Assembly: GCA_003487955.1 (NCBI GenBank)
Contig: DNNJ01000342.1
Location: 2,166-8,997, forward strand
Origin: Clostridiales bacterium
Lineage (GTDB): Bacteria > Bacillota > Clostridia > Tissierellales > Sedimentibacteraceae
Length of the DNA: 6,832 nucleotides
Direction: 5' to 3'
A model generated the notes under the pieces. The model saw only the letters and a program-made list of their open reading frames with translations, was not told the DNA's origin and ran no database searches. This document shows, piece after piece, positions 1 through 5,277 of this stretch. Within the stretch, counting starts at the first letter, position 1; every line of letters begins with the position of its first letter. The translations under genes were made by a program, and so were the position numbers.

Positions 1-252
1 GATGAAGAAAGAGATAAGATGACAGAACTATTAAGTGCAGGTTTTATTGATACCTTCAGATACTTTTATCCTGAAAAAGAAGATGCATATACATGGTGGT
101 CTAATTTCTCAAAGGCAAGAGAAAGGAATATAGGTTGGAGAATAGACTATTTCATCACTTCATCTTCCTTTGAAAAAAGTCTGTTGGATGCTGTTATATA
201 TCCGGAAATATACGGCAGCGACCATTGTCCCATAGGGCTGATAATAAAATAA
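1..252 (+). CDS. xth: Exodeoxyribonuclease III (AP endonuclease), C-terminal part only
   Basis: This is the 3' end of a gene whose start lies left of the window; the frame is open from base 1 (D-E-E-R-D-K-M...) to the TAA at 250-252. The 83 visible residues match the C-terminal third of the exonuclease III/ExoA family (Exo_endo_phos, PF03372), cytoplasmic Mg-dependent enzymes that nick DNA at abasic sites and degrade 3' ends in base-excision repair. Visible family signatures are a YTWWS motif, the G-W-R-I-D-Y-F segment (about bases 133-153) with its conserved Asp, and a near-terminal G-S-D-H-C-P-I motif (214-234) whose Asp-His pair belongs to the active site. The protein ends a few residues later, as usual for the family. 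The first in-frame ATG, at 19, is internal, not the true start. No terminator is seen between its stop and the next promoter, so the riboswitch terminator may also end this transcript. Function is unrelated to the transporter downstream. Confidence 0.93.
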   Translation, partial: DEERDKMTELLSAGFIDTFRYFYPEKEDAYTWWSNFSKARERNIGWRIDYFITSSSFEKSLLDAVIYPEIYGSDHCPIGLIIK

Positions 253-256
253 TTTG

Positions 257-285
257 TTGATTATTGTCATGGCTTAAGTTATAAT
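257..285 (+). promoter_or_regulatory. Sigma-A-type promoter of the riboswitch-transporter operon
   Basis: TTGATT (257-262) and a perfect TATAAT (280-285) are separated by 17 bases, an ideal spacing, and predict a transcription start near 291-293, just ahead of the aptamer. A second overlapping candidate is TTGTCA (264-269) with TATATT (286-291), spacing 16, each box one base off consensus; it would start near 297-299, also before the aptamer. Either would place the whole riboswitch in the leader. Which one is used cannot be decided from the sequence. Confidence 0.75.
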
Positions 286-305
286 TATATTGATTAATAT
301 AAACT

Positions 306-378
306 GCATCAATATAATGTGGATAATATGGTTCCAAAGTTTCTACCAAGCAACCGTAAATTGCTTGACTATTGATAG
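306..378 (+). promoter_or_regulatory. Purine riboswitch aptamer, guanine/hypoxanthine class
   Basis: This RNA element matches the purine riboswitch (Rfam RF00167 type) in all its conserved parts. P1 is ATCAAT (308-313) with ATTGAT (371-376). J1/2 reads ATAAT. P2 runs 318-324 with 332-338, and its loop ends in ATATGG. J2/3 is GTTTCTACC (339-347). P3 pairs CAAGCAA (347-353) with TTGCTTG (361-367) around the loop CCGTAAA. The GG at 330-331 and CC at 354-355 are the bases that make the L2-L3 kissing contact. In J3/1, the pyrimidine that pairs with the ligand is C369 (GACTAT), equivalent to C74 of the xpt aptamer, so guanine or hypoxanthine rather than adenine is expected. T344, equivalent to U51, argues against the 2'-deoxyguanosine variant. 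It precedes a nucleoside-type ABC transporter, which fits. With a terminator downstream it should be an OFF switch. Confidence 0.93.
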
Positions 379-395
379 TATTATTCTATTGATGC
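369..395 (+). repeat. Direct repeat CTATTGAT forming alternative P1/antiterminator strands
   Basis: CTATTGAT occurs at 369-376 and again at 386-393, starts 17 bases apart. The first copy is the 3' strand of aptamer P1. The second copy continues as ATTGATGC (388-395), the exact complement of GCATCAAT (306-313), the P1 5' strand plus two bases, and overlaps the left arm of the terminator (392-397). The 5' strand can therefore pair with six bases of the near copy (ligand bound) or eight of the far copy (ligand free, terminator blocked). The pairing is seen directly; the switching role is inferred. Confidence 0.75.
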
Positions 396-420
396 GAGTA
401 AGGTACTGTTCGCATTTTTT
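392..420 (+). terminator. Intrinsic terminator of the purine riboswitch
   Basis: ATGCGA (392-397) pairs with TCGCAT (410-415). GTA (398-400) can add to TAC (404-406) with a bulge on the right side, and the stem runs into a T-tract (415-420) followed by more T-rich sequence. It lies between the aptamer and the ribosome binding site of the lipoprotein gene, so it is the expression platform: termination when purine is bound, read-through otherwise. The stem is short, as suits a regulated terminator. Confidence 0.85.
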
Positions 421-459
421 ACTTTCTTGATGCAAGGTTTATATACATAGGAGGATGTA

Positions 460-1623
460 ATGAAAAAATATTTAAGCATTATTTTAGCACTGATAATGGT
501 ACTTTCATTGTTAACTGCGTGTGGTTCTAACGGACAACAAGCAGAACCTGCACCGGAAGGACCGGAAGCTTCGGGAGAAGGTATTTTCCCTGCAATTGCC
601 AAAGAAGATGTAAAGGTTGGAGTAATCCATATCGGGAATCCTGCTGATGGCTCCGGTTATACCTTTGCACACGATCAGGGAATAGTAGCAATGCAGAAAG
701 CACTTGGCCTTAGCGACGGCCAGATAATTCGTAAAAACAATGTTAATGATACAGACCCTACAGCTACTGATGCAGCTATACGCGAATGTATTGAAGAAGG
801 AGCACACATCATTTTCGGCACAAGCTGGGGATATATGGATACAATGGATGCATTAGCCGAAGAATATCCTGATGTTATATTTTCACATGGTTCAGGGTAT
901 AAAAGCAATGATAGAAACTTTAACAATTATTTCGGAAGAATTTATCAGGCAAGATATTTATCAGGAATTGCAGCCGGATTAAAAACAAAAAGTAATTTGT
1001 TAGGATATGTGGCAGCAATGGGGAAGGATAATTCAGAGGTAACCGGAGGATTAAATGCATTTGCAATGGGAGCATATTCTGTTAATCCTGATGCAAAGGT
1101 TTATGTAAAGGTTACAAACAGCTGGTATTCACCGGAAGAAGAAACAAATGCTGCAAAAGCATTGATAGCTGAAGGCTGTGATGTAATAGCCCAGCACTGT
1201 GACACTCCCAATCCTCAGCTGGAGGCAGAGAAGGCGGGTGCTTTCGGTATAGGTTATAATTCAGATATGTCTAAGGATGCTCCAAAGGCTACCATTACAT
1301 CTGCAGTATGGAATTGGGGGGCCTATTATACATGGGCTGTAGAAAAGGTTATTGACGGTACATGGAATAGTGAAAATTATTACGGCGGGATGAAGGAAGG
1401 CATGATTGATATTTCACCTATAAATGAAAGTATTGCCGCGGAAGGTACTCAAGAAAAAATCGAGGAAGCAAGACAGTCTATTATGGATGGCACATTCAAT
1501 GTTTTTGATGGAGTAATCGAAACAAATGACGGCTCCAAAGTGGGAGAAGAAGGTAAAACATTAGATGATGGAACAATCACCGGCGGAATCAATTGGTATT
1601 TTAAAACAGTAGAAGAAAAATAA
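460..1623 (+). CDS. BMP-family nucleoside ABC transporter substrate-binding lipoprotein
   Basis: A 387-residue extracytoplasmic binding protein, predicted to capture a purine nucleoside or related ligand and deliver it to the permeases encoded downstream. The start is fixed by AGGAGG at 449-454, five bases before the ATG. Residues 1-20 form a lipoprotein signal peptide (K2-K3, hydrophobic core, lipobox L18-T-A-C21); the acylated Cys21 is followed by a Pro/Glu/Gly-rich linker to about residue 46. The rest is a full-length BMP domain (PF02608, family of Treponema PnrA/TmpC and B. subtilis NupN), with recognisable stretches such as IIFGTSWGYMD, NNYFGRIYQARYLSGIAAG, EVTGGLNAFAMG and the AQHCDTPNPQ segment. 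It is the first gene behind the guanine-class riboswitch, which supports a purine role. The first ligand loop reads D63-G-S-G-Y-T-F-A-H rather than the D-x-S-F-N type common in the family, so the exact ligand is uncertain. Family is sure; ligand is inferred. Confidence 0.92.
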   Translation: MKKYLSIILALIMVLSLLTACGSNGQQAEPAPEGPEASGEGIFPAIAKEDVKVGVIHIGNPADGSGYTFAHDQGIVAMQKALGLSDGQIIRKNNVNDTDPTATDAAIRECIEEGAHIIFGTSWGYMDTMDALAEEYPDVIFSHGSGYKSNDRNFNNYFGRIYQARYLSGIAAGLKTKSNLLGYVAAMGKDNSEVTGGLNAFAMGAYSVNPDAKVYVKVTNSWYSPEEETNAAKALIAEGCDVIAQHCDTPNPQLEAEKAGAFGIGYNSDMSKDAPKATITSAVWNWGAYYTWAVEKVIDGTWNSENYYGGMKEGMIDISPINESIAAEGTQEKIEEARQSIMDGTFNVFDGVIETNDGSKVGEEGKTLDDGTITGGINWYFKTVEEK

Positions 1624-1629
1624 TTCAAT

Positions 1630-1653
1630 GGGGGTTGGTTGTTGCCAACCCCT
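1630..1653 (+). other. Intercistronic GC-rich hairpin between lipoprotein and ATPase genes
   Basis: GGGGTTGG (1631-1638) pairs perfectly with CCAACCCC (1645-1652) around a six-base loop, with a possible extra G-U pair at 1630/1653. It begins seven bases after the lipoprotein stop codon. What follows is TAATAACATA, not a T-tract, so it is not a classical terminator. Inferred role: a 3' barrier that stabilises the lipoprotein message or causes partial processing, giving more binding protein than ATPase and permease. It is much more GC-rich than its surroundings. Confidence 0.75.
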
Positions 1654-1671
1654 AATAACATACAGGAGATT

Positions 1672-3204
1672 ATGTTGAAAACAAATGAAGATTATGCAAT
1701 TGAACTTAAGGGTATTACAAAATCCTTTGGAAAAGTAATTGCAAACGAAGATGTTAATCTTGAAATAAAATACGGTGAAATTCTTGCTTTGCTTGGTGAA
1801 AACGGCTCCGGAAAAACTACATTGATGAATATTTTATCCGGCATTTATTATGCTGATGAAGGTACAATATTTATTGACGGAAAAGAAGTTTCCATAACAA
1901 ATCCACACGAAGCTATAAATCAAGGCATAGGAATGATTCACCAGCATTTTAAATTGGTTGAAGTATTCAGTTCAATGGATAATATTGTTTTAGGCACAAA
2001 GGGGAGATATGTAAAAAACAGCGTTTTAAAGGAAGAAATCCTAAGAATGAGCAATAAATTCGGGTTAGAAATTGAGCCTGAAAAAAAGGTTTACAATATG
2101 TCTGTAAGCGAGAAACAGACAGTTGAAATAATGAAAGTGTTGTATAGAGGTGCCAAGATATTAATTTTAGACGAGCCTACTTCAGTTCTCACACCACAGG
2201 AAATAGAAAAACTGTTTATAATATTGCGTAAAATGAAAGAGCAGGGAAATGCAATAATTATTATTACACATAAACTGCATGAAGTTTTAGCCATCAGTGA
2301 CAGAGTTGCAATACTTCGAAAAGGAAAGGTTGTTGACACGGTCAATACCCGGGAGACTAATGAAAAACAGCTTACGGAGTTAATGGTGGGAAGACCCATC
2401 AGTCTTGAAATCAACCGCCCTGAAACAAAGAACAGAAAGACTGTTCTAAAGGTAGTAGATCTTTCTGTTGTAAATGAGGATGGTACAATAGGTTTAAACA
2501 ATATTAACTTCAAGCTGAAAAGCGGAGAAATATTAGGTGTTGCAGGAGTTGCGGGAAGCGGGCAAAGGGAATTATGCGAAACTATTGCCGGACTTATGGA
2601 TGCTAAAACAGGTGCCGTATTATATAATAAAGAAAATATTATAGGGAAAACTCCCGATGAAATTATAAATTTGGGCATAAGCATGAGTTTTGTGCCTGAG
2701 GACAGATTAGGCATGGGGCTGGTAGGCTCCATGGACATGATAGAAAATATGCTGCTTAAATCATACAAAAAAAACAAAGGTTTTATAATTGATAAGAAAC
2801 CATCTAAGCAGTTGGCTGAAGAATTGGTCGATAAACTTAGTATTGCAACACCGGGGGTTGAAACTCCCGTAAGAATGCTTTCAGGGGGAAATGTCCAGAA
2901 GGTTCTATTGGGGAGAGAAATTGAATCGGAGCCAAATGTTCTTATTACAGCATATCCTGTAAGAGGTCTTGATATAAATTCATCTTATATAATTTATGAG
3001 CTATTAAATGAGCAAAAGAAAAAGAATGTTGCAATATTATTTATAGGAGAAGATTTGGATGTTTTGTTGGAGCTGTCCGATAGAATTATGGTTTTATGCC
3101 ATGGTGAATTAATGGGAATTGTGGATGCAAAAAATACAACCAAGGAAGAAATCGGACTTATGATGGCAGGAAGAAAGATGGAAGGAGTTGACTCAGATGA
3201 ATAA
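1672..3204 (+). CDS. Nucleoside ABC transporter ATP-binding protein, two fused ABC domains
   Basis: A 510-residue cytoplasmic ATPase with two tandem ABC domains (PF00005), as in NupO/YufO and RbsA-type transporters; it powers import through the two permeases that follow. Start: ATG 1672 lies three bases after AGGAG (1664-1668); TTG 1675, six bases away, is an alternative one codon later. An in-frame TTG at 1639 sits in the hairpin loop and is unlikely. Domain 1 has Walker A GENGSGKT (42-49), Q-loop Q91, signature-like MSVSEKQ (143-149), Walker B ILILDEPT (163-170) and H-loop His200. Domain 2 has a degenerate Walker A GVAGSGQR (292-299), an intact signature LSGGNVQK (403-410) and a Walker B-like VLITAYPVRGLD (423-434) lacking the catalytic Asp-Glu. 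Intact motifs of domain 1 plus the domain 2 signature should make one working ATP site; the other is degenerate. Loss in domain 2 is typical of the family. The length is normal and the frame intact. Confidence 0.93.
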   Translation: MLKTNEDYAIELKGITKSFGKVIANEDVNLEIKYGEILALLGENGSGKTTLMNILSGIYYADEGTIFIDGKEVSITNPHEAINQGIGMIHQHFKLVEVFSSMDNIVLGTKGRYVKNSVLKEEILRMSNKFGLEIEPEKKVYNMSVSEKQTVEIMKVLYRGAKILILDEPTSVLTPQEIEKLFIILRKMKEQGNAIIIITHKLHEVLAISDRVAILRKGKVVDTVNTRETNEKQLTELMVGRPISLEINRPETKNRKTVLKVVDLSVVNEDGTIGLNNINFKLKSGEILGVAGVAGSGQRELCETIAGLMDAKTGAVLYNKENIIGKTPDEIINLGISMSFVPEDRLGMGLVGSMDMIENMLLKSYKKNKGFIIDKKPSKQLAEELVDKLSIATPGVETPVRMLSGGNVQKVLLGREIESEPNVLITAYPVRGLDINSSYIIYELLNEQKKKNVAILFIGEDLDVLLELSDRIMVLCHGELMGIVDAKNTTKEEIGLMMAGRKMEGVDSDE

Positions 3205-4279
3205 CAGAAGTCATACACCTTTTATCAGGACTGTAAAGATATCTGAACGTTCAAGCAAAGATACCATAAAGATTAGAATAGCCGCATTTGTATTGGCACT
3301 TACTGCGGGAGGTTTATTTATATTGTTTTTAGGCTATAATCCCTTAGAATTGTACGGGACAATTATATCCGGAGCATTTCGAAGCAAAATGGCATTCCAG
3401 GCAACAGTTAAATTTATGATTCCTTTATTAATGTCATCATTGGGTGTTTCTATGGCATTTAAAATGAGATTTTGGAATATAGGTGCTGAGGGACAGATAA
3501 TAGCCGGGGCTGTTTGTGCTTCATATTTTGCGTTGTTTCACGATAATTGGCCTCATTTTTTATTATTGATTGTTATGTTTGCTGCAGGAGCCATAGGCGG
3601 AGGTCTGTGGGGATTAATACCTGCATACTTTAAATCAAAATATGACACCAATGAAACACTTTTTACATTGATGCTTAATTATATTGCATTGCATGTAATT
3701 ACATACCTAAGAGATGGTCCCTGGAAAGACCCGGGCTCCTCAGGGTTTCCGAAAATAGCAAGATTTACTGCCAATGCTCAGCTCGACAAGGTTTTTGGTG
3801 TGCACTTTGGATGGATTATTGCTCTGATTCTTGTTGTCATTGTATTTATATATCTTAAATATACAAAACATGGGTATGAAATAAGCGTAGTAGGTGAAAG
3901 TAAATCTACCGCTCGATATGCAGGAATGGATGTTAAAAGGGTAATACTCCGAACAATGATTTTAAGCGGCGGGATTTGCGGTATTACGGGAATGATTCAG
4001 GCAGCGGGCTCAGATATGACTTTAGCATCTTCTGTTGCAGGCGGGGTAGGATTTACTGCAATAATTGTATCCTGGCTGGCATATTTGAATCCTTTCGGGA
4101 TATTTTTGGTTTCATTTTTGTTCAGCATACTTGACAAGGGCAGCAGCGTAATGCAGTCTACCTATGGATTATCAACATATTTTGCAAGTGTTCTGCAGGG
4201 AATAATACTGTTTTTTATTTTAGGATGTGAATTTTTCATAAGATATAAATTTGTGCTTACCAAAAAAGGAGGGAAATAA
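3197..4279 (+). CDS. Nucleoside ABC transporter permease, first subunit (NupP/YufP type)
   Basis: A 360-residue integral membrane protein of the BPD_transp_2 family (PF02653), one of the two channel subunits. Start ATG 3197 is nine bases after AGGAG (3183-3187), and the coding region overlaps the ATPase gene by eight bases (ATGAATAA), which suggests translational coupling; an in-frame TTG at 3188 is less likely. After a basic cytoplasmic N-terminus (about 1-25) come roughly nine or ten hydrophobic segments, the first at about 26-47. Family hallmarks are F-W-N-I-G-A-E-G-Q (92-100), T-L-M-L-N-Y-I-A in the middle, and the cytoplasmic G-E-S-x-x-x-A-R-Y-A-G-M loop followed by an L-S-G-G-I-C-G-I-T-G helix, the region expected to touch the ATPase. 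The protein ends in a basic tail (KKGGK). No truncation or frame break is visible. Substrate assignment rests on operon context. Confidence 0.93.
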   Translation: MNNRSHTPFIRTVKISERSSKDTIKIRIAAFVLALTAGGLFILFLGYNPLELYGTIISGAFRSKMAFQATVKFMIPLLMSSLGVSMAFKMRFWNIGAEGQIIAGAVCASYFALFHDNWPHFLLLIVMFAAGAIGGGLWGLIPAYFKSKYDTNETLFTLMLNYIALHVITYLRDGPWKDPGSSGFPKIARFTANAQLDKVFGVHFGWIIALILVVIVFIYLKYTKHGYEISVVGESKSTARYAGMDVKRVILRTMILSGGICGITGMIQAAGSDMTLASSVAGGVGFTAIIVSWLAYLNPFGIFLVSFLFSILDKGSSVMQSTYGLSTYFASVLQGIILFFILGCEFFIRYKFVLTKKGGK

Positions 4280-4280
4280 T

Positions 4281-5231
4281 ATGTTTATAAAATTTTTAAT
4301 TGCTGCGGTATTTGCTGGAACTCCTCTGTTATTTGGTACAGTAGGCGAAATTATGAATGAAAAGGCAGGGCATTTAAACCTTGGAGTTGAAGGAATGATG
4401 GCTATGGGTGCATGTGCGGGATTTATGGCAGGATTCTTCAGCAATAGTATTTATATTGCTCTTTTGGCAGCCTTTTTGGCAGGGATGCTTGGCGCTTTAA
4501 TTTATGCCGTTTTAACAATTACATTTATGGCAAATCAAAATGTCACGGGGCTAACACTTACAATATTCGGCGTAGGAATATCAAATTTTGCAGGGGAATT
4601 TATGCTTGTGAATTCCGCTTCAAGTTCATTGAAGCTACCCGAACAAATAACTGCACAAATAAGTAATATAAATATTCCCGGCATCAGCACAATTCCGGTT
4701 TTGGGACCATTGTTATTCCAATATAATATTTTTGTATATTTAGGTTTGGTTATTGCTATAATTTGCGGCATATACTTCAGCCGCACAAAGACAGGTCTAA
4801 ATGTAAGAGCTATCGGAGAAAATCCCGGTTCAGCCGATGCGGCAGGAATAAAGGTAACAAAATTAAAATATATTAATGTACTCATCGGCGGAGGTATATG
4901 CGGCATAGGAGGAGCATACTGTTCCATGATTATCAACGGCGGCGTATGGATGAACAATCCGGTAAACGGCCAGGGATGGATTGCCGTGGCACTTGTTATA
5001 TTTGCTGCGTGGAAGCCCTTGCGAGCAATTTTCGGCTCATTTATATTTGGAGCATTCAATATTTTAAAATATTATTTTCCAAAAACAATTTTTACTATTC
5101 CAAATGCGTTTTATGATATGCTTCCATTTGTTATTACAGCCTTAGTATTGGTAGTAACTTCAATCAGAAAATCAAAAGAAAACTCACAGCCGGCAAGCTG
5201 CGGAGTAAATTATTTCAGAGAAGAAAGATAA
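4281..5231 (+). CDS. Nucleoside ABC transporter permease, second subunit (NupQ/YufQ type)
   Basis: A 316-residue membrane protein, the partner of the preceding permease in a heterodimeric channel (BPD_transp_2, PF02653). The start is ATG 4281, one base after the previous stop, seven bases from AGGAGGG (4267-4273); an in-frame TTG at 4251 inside the upstream gene has no such site. Family signatures are N-L-G-V-E-G-M-M (33-40), V-T-G-L-T-L-T-I-F-G, the cytoplasmic R-A-I-G-E-N-P-x-x-A-D-A-A-G-I loop with a following G-G-G-I-C-G-I-G-G helix, and G-Q-G-W-I-A-V-A-L-V-I-F-A-A-W-K-P. The C-terminus ends N-Y-F-R-E-E-R, resembling the PYxREER-type tail I recall for this subgroup. Length is as expected. 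It is the last transporter gene of the operon; no terminator follows. Confidence 0.93.
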   Translation: MFIKFLIAAVFAGTPLLFGTVGEIMNEKAGHLNLGVEGMMAMGACAGFMAGFFSNSIYIALLAAFLAGMLGALIYAVLTITFMANQNVTGLTLTIFGVGISNFAGEFMLVNSASSSLKLPEQITAQISNINIPGISTIPVLGPLLFQYNIFVYLGLVIAIICGIYFSRTKTGLNVRAIGENPGSADAAGIKVTKLKYINVLIGGGICGIGGAYCSMIINGGVWMNNPVNGQGWIAVALVIFAAWKPLRAIFGSFIFGAFNILKYYFPKTIFTIPNAFYDMLPFVITALVLVVTSIRKSKENSQPASCGVNYFREER

Positions 5232-5233
5232 TG

Positions 5234-5239
5234 TATAAT
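5234..5239 (+). promoter_or_regulatory. Possible -10 box for the M23 peptidase gene
   Basis: A perfect TATAAT lies three bases after the permease stop codon and 38 bases before the next ATG. No good -35 box is found at the right distance (5211-5216 reads TATTTC), and the TG just before it is one base too close for a standard extended -10. In an AT-rich genome such a match can occur by chance. The 46-base gap (5232-5277) otherwise holds only the ribosome binding site. Confidence 0.25.
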
Positions 5240-5277
5240 ACTTCGATAAAATCAAAAACTACTTAAATGGAGGTATT

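Noticed and set aside
381..602. Small - strand open frame over the riboswitch and lipoprotein start
   Set aside because: It runs through the structured leader and the signal peptide coding region of a clear gene, with no supporting features of its own.
1639..1671. TTG start at 1639 giving an ATPase longer by 11 residues
   Set aside because: The TTG lies in the loop of the hairpin and has no good ribosome binding site; AGGAG at 1664-1668 serves ATG 1672 or TTG 1675, and the 510-residue product aligns with the usual family start.
2091..2777. 228-codon open frame on the - strand
   Set aside because: It is entirely antisense to the ATPase gene, and its product shows no recognisable motif; AT-rich codon use on the + strand explains the lack of stops.
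4535..5059. 174-codon open frame on the - strand
   Set aside because: It is antisense to the second permease, whose family motifs are unmistakable on the + strand; no ribosome binding site or family likeness is seen.
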